In this document: positions 7,776 to 15,810 of the stretch, piece by piece
Numbering within the stretch: the stretch's first letter is position 1
How the letters are laid out: every line of letters starts with the position of its first letter
DNA from: a virus
Virus record (IMG/VR): IMGVR_UViG_3300042691_019595
Location: 1 to 39,799 of that record
Reading direction: 5' to 3' (one strand)
DNA length: 39,799 bases
The notes under the pieces: generated by a model
What the model saw: only the letters and a program-made list of their open reading frames with translations
What the model was told of the DNA's origin: nothing
Database searches by the model: none
Made by a program: the position numbers and the translations under genes

Positions 7776-10700
7776 TCGCCGCCCATCTGCTGGTACACCG
7801 CCCCGGCCACGAAGGCCGGGATGACGCCCTTGCGCACCGCCTCGTCCAGCGCCTGCGGCCAGTTGCGCCCGGCAGTGGACAGGATGCGGCGCACCCGGTC
7901 GGGGATGGTGTCGGCAGTGGTGCCGAGCTGCTTGGCCCAGTCCTCGGAGGTCTGCTGCACCACACCGGCACGCGGCTGGACCTTCTCCTCGAAGGTGGCG
8001 CGGATCGCGGGGTTGGTGCGGGTCTCGTCCAGCAGGCGGTGGTAGCTGCCCTCGTTCGGGAAGATTTCGCCGCGCTGGTCGAGGCCGGGTTGATAGGCCC
8101 GCTTCCACACGTCCGGCGCATAGCGTGAGGCCGAGGGCTCGTTGAACTGGACGAAGCTGAAATCGTTCGCCACGTCCCGCTGCATGCCAGCGCCGGTGCC
8201 GCCGAGCAGGCGGTGGACCTCCGCTGCCGCACCGTGGAACTCCTTGCCGCCACCGCCGAGGCTCTTGATCATCAGGCCGTCGCGCGTCGGCTGCACCACC
8301 ACGCTGTCGGCCCAGCCGGGACCGAACACCTGTTCCACCGCGTTGAAGGCCCTCTGGTAGTCGCTCTCGCTCTTCAGCGGCACGCCCCTGATGGTGGCGA
8401 GATCGGCGGCGTTGGCCGTGGCCCCGTCGCTGCGCGGCGCGGTGCGGGCCGCACCCTCCTGCCCGAGGAAAAGCTGGGTCTGGTTGCGGGCGGCGCGCTC
8501 CACCACGTCACTGGCCGGGTCGATGGCCTTGCTCTTGCCTGAGCCGGTCGAGCCGATGGCGTAGTCGATGCGCCGGTTGGGCTCCATCATGCCCTGCCAC
8601 GGGCCGAAGCCCTCCTGCATGGCGGGCGACATGCCATAAGCGCGGTGGATGGCGCTGGCCCCGTCCGGCGTCGAGATGGCACGGAACATATCGTCCGTGT
8701 ACTGACGCTTGGTGGACATGGGCGCGTTGAGCAGCTCCGGCCCGACGCCGGTTGAGGGACCGGGGATGGCGGCCATCTGGGTGAATGACGTGTTCTGGTC
8801 GAAGATGTCCGCGAAAGGCAGCACGTCGAACTTGCCCTGTTGGCGGCGCTCGATGTCCCACAGGGCGGCCTGCACCGTCTCATAGGTCATGGGGCCGGTG
8901 CCGTACTTCTGGCGCAGCGCCGGATCGCGCCGCACCTCGCGCACCACCTTGTTGTAGACGCGGTCCATGAACAAATGCTGGGTGTCGGAGGCCGCGTTCT
9001 GCTTGCCACCGGCACCGGGCGCATAGCGGAATGCCTCCTTGTCCCACGTGTCATGCACGGCCCTGCCGGGGCTCACCGCGCGCTCGCCGCCGAAGGCGTA
9101 GTCGCCGAAGTTTTCGGGCCGGTACTCAGGCGGCACCAGATGGTAGCTGTACTGGCCGGTCTTCGGGTCCGGCGACAGCGTGTCGGTCGCCATGCTCTCC
9201 GCCGCCTTGGCTCCCGAGGCATTGGGATACAGCCCGGCCTTCACCGGCTGGCCTGCGGCGTACTGGTTCATCGCCTTGAGGGCGTGCGTGGTGTTCGGCA
9301 GCGGGCTCATCTGGTTTGACGTGTGCCCGGAGGCCGAAGCGAAGCGGCGGGCCATGACCGGGTCATCCGTCCACTGACGGACGGTATCCTGCGCGTCGGT
9401 GTAGAAGCCCTCGCCGCCGCCCTCATAGGTGCGGATGCGCTCCAGCAGGTCATCGATCAGGGCCTGCTCGGCCTCGGGCGATCCGATGCCGGGCGGTGCG
9501 CCGATGTAGTTGCCCTGAAGCTGCTTGCGCGGGGTGCCGACCGCCTGCGCCAGCAGCTCCTCGTCGGTGAAGGTCGGACCGCCATTATCGCCCATGCCGC
9601 GCGACAGGCCAGAGATGGCCCCACGGCGGCGCGGGCCGTTGCGGGGTGCTGGGGTAGCGGCCTCCTCGACCGAGCCCATCACCGGCTCACGGCTGGCCCC
9701 GCCATAGCCGCCTGACGGGCCACCCCACAAGTAATCGGGGCGCGGCGCATTTGGGTTGGCTGGATCGAAGGCTGGACGCGCCACGGTGCGGGTGCCGCGC
9801 GGGTCATCCCACGAGCTGCCGGGATGCATGGTCTCGGACCACTGCTCCGAGCGCGGGAACTGCTCCTGATAGCCGCTCAGCGGGCCGGAGCCCGAATGGT
9901 AGGGCGAGATCGCGCCGCGCATGTCATCGTCCAGATAGGCGCGGGCCGCCGTGGTGTTCGCCAGCGTCTCGCCCCCTGCGCGCCGGTAGAGCTGGTAATC
10001 CGTCACTCCGGGGAAGGCGTCCATCACTTCGCGCGGCACGTTGGCGGGCATCGAGCCCATGGAGGCGTTCTCGATGTCATCGACCGCGTGCTGGCCCTCG
10101 TGCAGGATCACCTGCTGCAGGTTCTTCGGGGCCTTGTAGTTGGGTGCGGCAGGGCCTTCCACCAGCCCATAGGCCTCGACCTGCGGGTTTTTGCCGCCAT
10201 AGGCCGGATAGAACGCGCCAGCCGGGCCGCCATCGTCAGCGAAGCGCGTCGGGTAGTCCATGAGCTGCGGGTAATTGTCGAACAGCTCCGGGTGATCATA
10301 GGCCACGCCGAACGGCATCATGGGCGAGCGGCTGTCGATGGCCCCGCCCTTGGCGAAGCGTTCGCCCTTGGGCGTCAGCTTGGCGTTGGCGTCGGAAATC
10401 TCGAAGCGCGGGATGCCCTCGGCGTCGAACACGATGCCGGTCTGGGTGCGGATGGTTTCGGGATCGACGCCCTGCCGCAGCATGTCCATGGCGTCCGCCG
10501 CGCGGTTGTGCGGGAAGTTCTTGGCCTTGGGGCCGATGAAGATGGCAGGCAGCAGGGTGGAGCCCGCGAGGCCGACGTTCATGGCGGCGGAGCCGTACTC
10601 ACCGGCCATGAGGTCATCCACCGCCTCGACGCCCAGCGTGGTCATGTCGCGGATGTCGCCCAGCACGGGCGTCATGGAGGCCGCGATGTCACCGGCCTGA

Positions 10701-11125
10701 CCGGCACGGCCCAGCGCCTCGGAGGCGTGCGGACCGGCGTAGTAGTCCACGATTTTGCCCAGCTTCTGCACCGGCTTGTCGATGGCCGATGCCACCTTCT
10801 GGCGCGTCTGGTCCCAGCCGGACGGCACGCGCGACTGGTCCTTCTTCGGCTTGCGCTTGCGGCTGAAGGCGGCGAGGTCCTCGGTCTCCTTGTCCTTCGA
10901 GGCGATCTGACCCCACGTGCCTGCCACCATGCCCGGCTGCAGCGGGAGCTGGCCGGTGTCGGAATAGGCCTTCTCGATCTCCCGGCGCTTCGCCTCTGCG
11001 GCCTCCAGCTCGGCCTTCTTGCGGGCACGGCGTTGCATGTCCGCATTGAACGGGTCCGCCGCCTCCGGCATGGGCGCACTCGGCAACCCTGAAATCCTGC
11101 CCGCCCTCGGTCCGTACCTGTCCAT
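7751..11125 (-). CDS. Very large polyvalent virion-operon protein with HEGQH metallopeptidase-like motif
   Basis: The protein has 1,124 residues from the ATG at 11125, which forms TGATG with the preceding stop; a GTG lies one codon upstream. The N-terminus is charged and helical. Around residues 220-245, MLRQGVDPETIRTQTGIVFD followed by GIPRFEISD resembles segments of phage large polyvalent proteins. Near residue 340, QQVILHEGQHAVDDIENASM contains HEGQH, a zincin-like HExxH variant. Near residue 855, IGSTGSGKSK resembles a P-loop. The gene sits between terminase/LysM and portal, so it is probably packaged or ejected with the DNA. Its biochemical activity is not established. Confidence 0.75.
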   Translation of the reverse strand: MDRYGPRAGRISGLPSAPMPEAADPFNADMQRRARKKAELEAAEAKRREIEKAYSDTGQLPLQPGMVAGTWGQIASKDKETEDLAAFSRKRKPKKDQSRVPSGWDQTRQKVASAIDKPVQKLGKIVDYYAGPHASEALGRAGQAGDIAASMTPVLGDIRDMTTLGVEAVDDLMAGEYGSAAMNVGLAGSTLLPAIFIGPKAKNFPHNRAADAMDMLRQGVDPETIRTQTGIVFDAEGIPRFEISDANAKLTPKGERFAKGGAIDSRSPMMPFGVAYDHPELFDNYPQLMDYPTRFADDGGPAGAFYPAYGGKNPQVEAYGLVEGPAAPNYKAPKNLQQVILHEGQHAVDDIENASMGSMPANVPREVMDAFPGVTDYQLYRRAGGETLANTTAARAYLDDDMRGAISPYHSGSGPLSGYQEQFPRSEQWSETMHPGSSWDDPRGTRTVARPAFDPANPNAPRPDYLWGGPSGGYGGASREPVMGSVEEAATPAPRNGPRRRGAISGLSRGMGDNGGPTFTDEELLAQAVGTPRKQLQGNYIGAPPGIGSPEAEQALIDDLLERIRTYEGGGEGFYTDAQDTVRQWTDDPVMARRFASASGHTSNQMSPLPNTTHALKAMNQYAAGQPVKAGLYPNASGAKAAESMATDTLSPDPKTGQYSYHLVPPEYRPENFGDYAFGGERAVSPGRAVHDTWDKEAFRYAPGAGGKQNAASDTQHLFMDRVYNKVVREVRRDPALRQKYGTGPMTYETVQAALWDIERRQQGKFDVLPFADIFDQNTSFTQMAAIPGPSTGVGPELLNAPMSTKRQYTDDMFRAISTPDGASAIHRAYGMSPAMQEGFGPWQGMMEPNRRIDYAIGSTGSGKSKAIDPASDVVERAARNQTQLFLGQEGAARTAPRSDGATANAADLATIRGVPLKSESDYQRAFNAVEQVFGPGWADSVVVQPTRDGLMIKSLGGGGKEFHGAAAEVHRLLGGTGAGMQRDVANDFSFVQFNEPSASRYAPDVWKRAYQPGLDQRGEIFPNEGSYHRLLDETRTNPAIRATFEEKVQPRAGVVQQTSEDWAKQLGTTADTIPDRVRRILSTAGRNWPQALDEAVRKGVIPAFVAGAVYQQMGGDQLAGEER

Positions 11126-11784
11126 CACACCCTCACCTTGCTGCCGACCTTGAGACGCCGCGCACGCTTGATGATGCCGGGGTTTTTCCGCTCCAGTTCT
11201 CTCAGGCTCAGGCCCATGGCCCGAGCGATCTCGGATGGCGTGTCGCCCGCCTTCACCGTGTAGGTCTCGGGCCTCGGCCTCGGGGTGGGCTTGGGAGGCC
11301 GCGCCGTGGCCGCAGGGAAGCCCGTGGCGGCCATCTCGGGACGGGCCGCCACCATGGTGGCCCCCGGAGCTGCCGGGCTCTGGCGGGCCTCTGGCGGGGC
11401 CAGCAGGGCCTTCACCAGTGCGTCCTGCCGGGCAATGTCGCTGTCGATCCCCTGCCCCAGCCGGTCGAGGCGCTGGCGGGTCTCGGCCCCGAAGCCGGGC
11501 TCCGGCCCGGTGTAGGCCATGGGGCTGTTCGCGCCGGTCGCAATGTCGGTGTTGCTGCCCACGTACTGGGCGCGCGGATCGGCCACGCTCTGGCCGGGCC
11601 GGAAGCCCATCGCCTGCCAGTCCTCGGAGATGCGGGCGTCGATGCCGTCGAGGCGCTGGCGGGTGGACATGCGCGAGCCATCCGGGTTGAGACCCTTCTC
11701 GGCCAGTGCGCGGATGACACTGTCGGGGATGTCGGGGTTGGTGTAGCCGCCCTGCTGCCAGCTCACGCCGGAAATCTTGCCCAT
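11125..11784 (-). CDS. LysM-domain protein next to terminase
   Basis: I start at 11784, where ATG overlaps the terminase stop (TGATG), giving 219 residues. Residues 1-160 are mostly disordered with arginine/aspartate-rich helices; RQRLDGIDARI and RQRLDRLGQGID look like an internal repeat. A proline linker (PPKPTPRPRPETY) leads into a C-terminal LysM domain at about 172-219: YTVKAGDTPSEIARAMGLSL, then LRELERKNPGI and LKVGSKVRV. LysM binds peptidoglycan glycan strands. There is no signal peptide, so it is more likely a virion or ejected protein that touches the wall than a secreted enzyme. No catalytic domain is visible. Confidence 0.82.
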   Translation of the reverse strand: MGKISGVSWQQGGYTNPDIPDSVIRALAEKGLNPDGSRMSTRQRLDGIDARISEDWQAMGFRPGQSVADPRAQYVGSNTDIATGANSPMAYTGPEPGFGAETRQRLDRLGQGIDSDIARQDALVKALLAPPEARQSPAAPGATMVAARPEMAATGFPAATARPPKPTPRPRPETYTVKAGDTPSEIARAMGLSLRELERKNPGIIKRARRLKVGSKVRV

Positions 11785-13235
11785 CAAATCCTCCCGGCGC
11801 GGGACGGCTCCCGCAGGTGCTTCCACGCCTCGTCCATGGTCATGTTGTGGATGGTGCGCCCGTCCTCGGGCTTGGGCTTCGCCTTGGGCACCCATGGGCG
11901 GCTCATCACGGCGTAGCGCAGCTCGTCCGCCGCATGGTCCTCCTGCCGGGTGTCGAGGTCCTCGGGCCGGTCAGGATCATGCTGCAGCACCGGCAGGGTG
12001 CGGATCAGCTCCGTGCAGGTCGAGAACACCCTCAGCATGGGCTGTCCGTCCTCGCCGATGATCCGTGCGCGGACCATGTCCCAGCCGCCCATTGCCCCGC
12101 GTGCGCCGAGGCGTCGGTTGTCAGCACGGCGGAACTCCACTTTGCTGCGAGCAAAGCGCTCAGCAATGCTCGGGCCTCCGCTCTCCGCGAAAGCCGCTGG
12201 ATCGATGATGCTGTAGGCGTAACGCTCACCCCGGCTGCGCTCCTTGATGCCTTCTGCAAGTTCCTCAGTGGTCAGACGAATGCCCACATTGGGCTGGCCG
12301 GGTTTGATGCCGTACCACTCCCTATAACGCAAAAGCGCACCGCGCGGTAGACCGTAGTCCGGCCCGTCATCGCCAGCGACCGCGTACCAGCCGATTGAGA
12401 AGGGTGCGGAGTAGCCCCAGTCCATCGCCCTGAACTTCAGCCACTCGCCCGGCACCTCGAAGGGGCGGATGATATTCCTGTGCGACCAGCTATCGAAGAA
12501 CGCGCCCTCGACAATGTCCCAGTCGCCCATCAGCCACGCCTTGACGAGGTTGTCGTTGCCGGTCTGCTGCAGCGTGGCGACATACTCCGCGCCGAGGTAC
12601 TTGTTGTCGGTCACGTAGCTCGGGATGAACACCCGCGCCTTGGTCACCTTCTCGCCTGTCCACGGATTGGTGAACACGTCTTCGATGGGCTTGTAGCCGG
12701 TGCGGCAGGGATCGATGTAGCGCGCCTTGACCCACTGGTGGCCGGGGCCGCCGGGGTTGCCGGTCAGGATCATCTTGCACGGCACGCCCGCACCCGAGCG
12801 CAGCGTGCCCATCAGCTTCAGGATCGGCGTCGGCAGGGGGAAGTTGCCAGCCTCTTCGATGTAGACGCGGGTGTAGCTGTGGCCTTGGTAGCCGTTGGCG
12901 TCCTGATCCCGCTCCAGATAGGCGAAGCGCAGGCGCGCCCCGTTGGGGAAGGTCCACATCTTCGAGGCCTCGTTGAAGGTCGCCCCGATTGGCCCGTAGA
13001 TCAGCTTGGATCGCTCGATGGTCTCCACCAGCTCGGTGCGCTGGCGGCGCACCATCAGGCCGATGGCATTGGCCCCGTACTCGGCGGCATGGCTGGCGAA
13101 CTCGCCCAGCACCCCGTCCGTCTTGCCGCCACCGCGCGCACCCCCATAGAAGATTTCCGGGATGGGGCAGGTCAGCAGGGCTGTCTGGGGGCCTGCCTGC
13201 GGGCTCCAGACGGTGATCAGGCTGTCAGGTGCCAT
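11784..13235 (-). CDS. terL: Terminase large subunit (packaging ATPase and nuclease)
   Basis: From ATG at 13235 (11-base overlap with the small subunit) it has 483 residues; a second in-frame ATG at 13283 would add 16. Walker A is GGARGGGKT near residues 31-39, followed by the adenine/arginine-motor segment LMVRRQRTELVETI. Walker B is RVYIEEAG near 123-130, and the coupling motif LTGNPGG follows. The C-terminal RNase H-like nuclease shows MDWGYSAPFSIGW near 272, IIDPAAF, and DHAADELRYA near 433 as acidic metal ligands. It belongs to the terminase 6 type. It pumps DNA through the portal and makes the packaging cuts. Confidence 0.95.
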   Translation of the reverse strand: MAPDSLITVWSPQAGPQTALLTCPIPEIFYGGARGGGKTDGVLGEFASHAAEYGANAIGLMVRRQRTELVETIERSKLIYGPIGATFNEASKMWTFPNGARLRFAYLERDQDANGYQGHSYTRVYIEEAGNFPLPTPILKLMGTLRSGAGVPCKMILTGNPGGPGHQWVKARYIDPCRTGYKPIEDVFTNPWTGEKVTKARVFIPSYVTDNKYLGAEYVATLQQTGNDNLVKAWLMGDWDIVEGAFFDSWSHRNIIRPFEVPGEWLKFRAMDWGYSAPFSIGWYAVAGDDGPDYGLPRGALLRYREWYGIKPGQPNVGIRLTTEELAEGIKERSRGERYAYSIIDPAAFAESGGPSIAERFARSKVEFRRADNRRLGARGAMGGWDMVRARIIGEDGQPMLRVFSTCTELIRTLPVLQHDPDRPEDLDTRQEDHAADELRYAVMSRPWVPKAKPKPEDGRTIHNMTMDEAWKHLREPSRAGRI

Positions 13236-13635
13236 TGGCCTTGCGCTTGCCGCCTGTGGCCTTCCCTGTGGCTTGGGGGGCATGCTCGATGGTCTTCGGG
13301 CCGTACTGGGCGAGCCAGTCCTCCGCCGTCTTGGCTGGCTCCGGTGCCCTGATCACATAGGTCTTTGTTTCCTCGGCGTTAACTTCCACTGACTGCAGGC
13401 TGGGCAGGGCCTTGTCGAGGAGGAGCTTGGCGAGGGTGACCTGCTCCTTGGTCATGGGCCACACGCGGTCGCCGTTCTCGTCGGTGAAGGTGACCCTCAT
13501 GCCTGTGGTGCCGGGCACGATGGTGATGGTCGGCTGGGCGAGGGCGAACTTCTGGATGCGGTCGATCAGGCGGGCGGCCTGTATCTTGGCGCGGGTGTTC
13601 TCGTCGTGCCTGATCTTGCGGATGCGTGCTGGCAT
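13225..13635 (-). CDS. terS: Probable terminase small subunit
   Basis: The 136-residue protein starts MPARIRKIRHDENTRAKIQA, a basic N-terminus followed by ARLIDRIQKFAL. Then come VTLAKLLLDKALPSLQSVEV and YVIRAPEPAKTAEDW. The run KxxxTRxxIQAxxLIxRIxKFAL with a later LAxxLLxKxLPxLxSVE is the pattern of small terminase-type proteins in alphaproteobacterial phages. It overlaps the large subunit gene. It is expected to recognise the packaging start and load the large subunit. Unusually, about 25 residues (TITIVPGTTGMRVTFTDENG) are inserted between the two conserved parts. Confidence 0.75.
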   Translation of the reverse strand: MPARIRKIRHDENTRAKIQAARLIDRIQKFALAQPTITIVPGTTGMRVTFTDENGDRVWPMTKEQVTLAKLLLDKALPSLQSVEVNAEETKTYVIRAPEPAKTAEDWLAQYGPKTIEHAPQATGKATGGKRKANGT

Positions 13636-13705
13636 GCCACCCCCTTGATAGGATTGGTCCGTGAGCGGAGCATTACCCTCAGTCCACGGAAGATGCCAGA
13701 GGGTG

Positions 13706-13798
13706 CTACCGCGACCGGCGGAACGTCATGCCGATGATGATCCCGAAGAGCAACCCATAGAGCGCCGGGATCACCACCACGAGGGCCTGCGACAGCAT
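13706..13798 (-). CDS. Tiny membrane peptide B (30 residues)
   Basis: From ATG at 13798 the peptide is MLSQALVVVIPALYGLLFGI plus IIGMTFRRSR: one hydrophobic helix with a basic C-terminus. It follows peptide A after 8 bases and shares its YGLxFGxIxG core, so the two look like a tandem duplication. There is no clear ribosome site beyond GAG in the stop region of peptide A, suggesting translational coupling. The basic tail predicts C-terminus in the cytoplasm. Function unknown; small membrane-active or holin-accessory peptides are possible. Confidence 0.55.
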   Translation of the reverse strand: MLSQALVVVIPALYGLLFGIIIGMTFRRSR

Positions 13799-13806
13799 CT
13801 CGGGGC

Positions 13807-13899
13807 TCACAGCATCGAGCCCAGAATGACCCCGAAAGCGAGGCCGTAGAAGAAGCTTGCCACCAAGGCGGCCACCAGATGCCGGTTCTCGGGGATCAT
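13807..13899 (-). CDS. Tiny membrane peptide A (30 residues)
   Basis: ATG at 13899 overlaps the stop of the zinc-ribbon gene (AAATGA). The peptide is MIPENRHLVAALVASFFYGL plus AFGVILGSML, with one predicted membrane helix. Together with the following 30-residue gene it shares a (F/L)YGLxFGxIxG core, which is evidence that both are real, since chance frames would not share it. It is too short for ordinary gene callers. Function unknown. Confidence 0.58.
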   Translation of the reverse strand: MIPENRHLVAALVASFFYGLAFGVILGSML

Positions 13900-14120
13900 T
13901 TACCATCCTCCGGCTCATCCAGCGGCCAGCGGAACTCGCGCGGCATCTTCGGCTTCGGCGTGCCGCTCGACAGCGCGGCATTCAGGTTCGTTATCAGGTT
14001 CTGGACGAGGCTGGGGCGGCAGGAAGGGCAATACGATGCGCCATCTGCCGTCCAGACCGCCCCATCGTGCGGAAGAATGGAATTTCCGCAGTCATCGCAG
14101 ATCGTGTACTGCACCCTCAT
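13896..14120 (-). CDS. Small zinc-ribbon protein
   Basis: This 74-residue protein starts MRVQYTICDDCGNSILPHDG and continues DGASYCPSCRPSLVQNLI. Two CxxC pairs at about residues 8-11 and 30-33 form a likely zinc ribbon. ATG overlaps the previous stop (ATGA, 14117-14120). The C-terminal half has PKPKMPREFRWPLDEPEDGK and no further domain. Zinc ribbons of this size commonly bind nucleic acid or proteins. The gene belongs to a chain of small coupled genes upstream of the terminase, and its role is not known. Confidence 0.72.
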   Translation of the reverse strand: MRVQYTICDDCGNSILPHDGAVWTADGASYCPSCRPSLVQNLITNLNAALSSGTPKPKMPREFRWPLDEPEDGK

Positions 14121-14380
14121 GTCCGGGGCTCCTGAGATGGGATGAGCGATGAGATCAGGTTGGCGAACGATTTTCCGCCGACCTTCGCCTCACACACCTC
14201 CACCGCCGCTCTCAGCGCCACGGTGACGGGGCCGATGACGCGGGCGTAGTGCCTCTCACGGATTTCCTGTGTGAGTTCTTCCCACGGCGTCCATTTCAGT
14301 CCGCTGTCTGTTCCCCATGAGTTCAGCCGCTCATAGTGGACCTTCGCCGCTGCATCGATAAGCTTCTGTGAGGGTGTCAT
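14117..14380 (-). CDS. Small protein of unknown function (87 residues)
   Basis: I start at 14380 (ATG in ATGA with the upstream stop), giving MTPSQKLIDAAAKVHYERLN, then WTPWEELTQEIRERHYARVI and VALRAAVEVCEAK. It is mainly helical. The segment with aromatic and acidic residues (PWEELTQEIRERHY) recalls small phage proteins found near replication or packaging genes. It ends in EPRT, like the preceding gene, because both gene ends contain the same GGAGCCCCG ribosome site for the next start codon. No catalytic motif is seen. Confidence 0.65.
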   Translation of the reverse strand: MTPSQKLIDAAAKVHYERLNSWGTDSGLKWTPWEELTQEIRERHYARVIGPVTVALRAAVEVCEAKVGGKSFANLISSLIPSQEPRT

Positions 14381-14676
14381 GTACGGGGCTCCCGCTTCAG
14401 GGGCATGATGAGGGACGAAGGCGTTTCCCCGAGGCCGTTCTGCACACCGGGAGATACAGATGCCCCCGGCCATGCCGCGAGGCCAACAGCAAGCGTGGCG
14501 CGCGCCCTCACCCTCCATCTCGGCTTGATGCTTTCAGGGGCGGCTAACCACAAGGCCCACGCCTCTTTCGATTTGTTCCCGCCCCGCCGCATTGCGATGT
14601 AGGCCTCATATGCATCCGCAGCAGCGGCCTCCACCACATCATCCGGGATCAGCTTGGCGATCTCGTCAGCGGTCAT
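14377..14676 (-). CDS. Small protein of unknown function (99 residues)
   Basis: Starts at 14676 (ATGA overlap with the 32-residue membrane peptide): MTADEIAKLIPDDVVEAAAA, then DAYEAYIAMRRGGNKSKEAW and IKPRWRVRARATLAVGLAAW. The first 65 residues are helical and resemble the neighbouring 87-residue protein in layout (short helix, aromatic residues, then an Ala-rich helix). The two may be diverged relatives. I see no known domain. It belongs to the coupled cluster of small genes before the terminase. Confidence 0.65.
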   Translation of the reverse strand: MTADEIAKLIPDDVVEAAAADAYEAYIAMRRGGNKSKEAWALWLAAPESIKPRWRVRARATLAVGLAAWPGASVSPGVQNGLGETPSSLIMPLKREPRT

Positions 14677-14771
14677 GCGCACCCCATCAGGATGCGCAGC
14701 ACCTCGACCAGACCCACGATGGCAAGGGCGTGCAGGGCGATGAGCAGGACGAAGCCAAGCCAGTCCGGCAT
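14673..14771 (-). CDS. Tiny single-helix membrane peptide (32 residues)
   Basis: The frame MPDWLGFVLLIALHALAIVG plus LVEVLRILMGCA begins at 14771 in a TGATG overlap with the previous gene and ends in ATGA with the next. It therefore fits the coupled chain exactly and closes an otherwise empty gap. One membrane helix spans about residues 5-25. Function unknown. Confidence 0.6.
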   Translation of the reverse strand: MPDWLGFVLLIALHALAIVGLVEVLRILMGCA

Positions 14772-15178
14772 CACTCCCTCCCCATGCTTTCGAGGGCCGC
14801 ATCGCGCTGATCAACCGGCGGCTCGCTGAAGATGCTGTCGCGCTGCGCCTTCACCCGCTTCGGCTCCTTGGCCTTGGGAGCCTCTGCCACCTCGACCTGC
14901 GGCAGCATGCGGTGCCGCGTCACGTAGAGCCCGGCATCGAGCTGGGCATCCGACACGTCATCCATGTCGCCGAAGCGCGCCGTCACGATCACGGCACCCG
15001 AGGCTTCGAGCTGCACGTTGCGCAGGCGCATGCCATTGAGGCTCAGCGCCAGCCCCTCATCGCTCTGCACGTCCCGGTCACGCCGGGCGAGGCGCGCGAA
15101 CATCGCCACCCAGCCACCGGCTGCACCCAGCACGAAGAACGCAAACCACATCCACTCAATCAATCCGTTCGGCGTCAT
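14771..15178 (-). CDS. Membrane-anchored small protein, unknown function
   Basis: This 135-residue protein has an N-terminal membrane helix (IEWMWFAFFVLGAAGGWVAM) followed by basic residues (RLARRDRD), so the rest should lie in the cytoplasm. The middle shows beta-type sequence (LRNVQLEASGAVIVTARFGD) and the tail is charged. It follows the coiled-coil gene after a 3-base gap. It could be an inner-membrane accessory protein. I do not recognise a family. Confidence 0.66.
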   Translation of the reverse strand: MTPNGLIEWMWFAFFVLGAAGGWVAMFARLARRDRDVQSDEGLALSLNGMRLRNVQLEASGAVIVTARFGDMDDVSDAQLDAGLYVTRHRMLPQVEVAEAPKAKEPKRVKAQRDSIFSEPPVDQRDAALESMGRE

Positions 15179-15181
15179 GTC

Positions 15182-15664
15182 TCAGGTCTCCTTGTGTGAT
15201 CCGCCATCCAGCTCTCTGGTGGCTCGGTAGATACGGCGGGACAGGCGCTCAGCTTGCGCCTCAAGCTTCAGGGTCATTTCCTTGAGCTGCTCGATCTGCA
15301 CGTTCTTGCCCTCGATCTGCTCGCGCAGCTCGTCAATCTCGCGGTCGCGCGCGAACAAGTCCTGCCTCAACTTCTCCACCTCGCGCTTCAGGTCGCTCAC
15401 CGTGTCATCGCGGAACACGGCGGCAGCAGCGCGCTGAGAGGCCCGCGTCGTCAGATACCGATAGGCATCGCGCCCGAGGTCCTGCAGGTGCTGGCTCTGG
15501 TGCTGCTTGAGGTTCGACGCGATGTGATCGGCGGTGATGGCGTCAACCGCACCCGGATCATCACTCAGGTGCTTGGCAAGCGTCCGGCACCACACGGCAC
15601 TGGACGGGTAAACGTTCTCGTTGACGCTCTCCAGCACCTCGATCAGTCGGCGAAGTTGCATCAT
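15182..15664 (-). CDS. Coiled-coil protein, unknown function
   Basis: The protein has 160 residues with an ATG at 15664 in ATGA with the upstream 49-residue gene. Residues 1-85 are a helical domain (MQLRRLIEVLESVNENVYPS and SAVWCRTLAKHLSDDPGAVD). Residues about 88-150 are a continuous coiled coil with heptads (VSDLKREVEKLRQDLFARDR and EIDELREQIEGKNVQIEQLK). No enzyme motif is visible. It may be a structural or regulatory scaffold protein expressed ahead of the packaging genes. Confidence 0.68.
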   Translation of the reverse strand: MMQLRRLIEVLESVNENVYPSSAVWCRTLAKHLSDDPGAVDAITADHIASNLKQHQSQHLQDLGRDAYRYLTTRASQRAAAAVFRDDTVSDLKREVEKLRQDLFARDREIDELREQIEGKNVQIEQLKEMTLKLEAQAERLSRRIYRATRELDGGSHKET

Positions 15665-15810
15665 GCCTTGCCATCCTTGTCGGCCCGCCGCTTTGACGGC
15701 TGGCGCATCATCATCGCCTCCACAATATTCCGTACACGGACGGAATACGGGTCATCCAGCTCCTCGGCCAGCTTCAGCAGCAGCCTGCGCGCCAACGGAA
15801 TGTTGCTCAC
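15661..15810 (-). CDS. Small basic protein with GTG start (49 residues)
   Basis: The GTG at 15810 overlaps the stop of the preceding gene (GTGA) and its own stop overlaps the next ATG (ATGA). The frame (SNIPLARRLLLKLAEELDDP, then YSVRVRNIVEAMMMRQPSK) exactly fills the gap. It is helical, amphipathic and basic at the end, compatible with a small DNA-binding or adaptor protein. Its coupling on both sides is the best evidence that it is real. Confidence 0.62.
   Translation of the reverse strand: MSNIPLARRLLLKLAEELDDPYSVRVRNIVEAMMMRQPSKRRADKDGKA

Noticed and set aside
8530-8565. P-loop ATPase domain in the polyvalent protein
   Set aside because: GSTGSGKSK resembles Walker A but I find no Walker B or strand-helix context, so it is mentioned only as a feature of the sequence.
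9824-11092. 422-residue + strand frame
   Set aside because: Antisense shadow of the polyvalent protein; composition and lack of a start signal argue against it.
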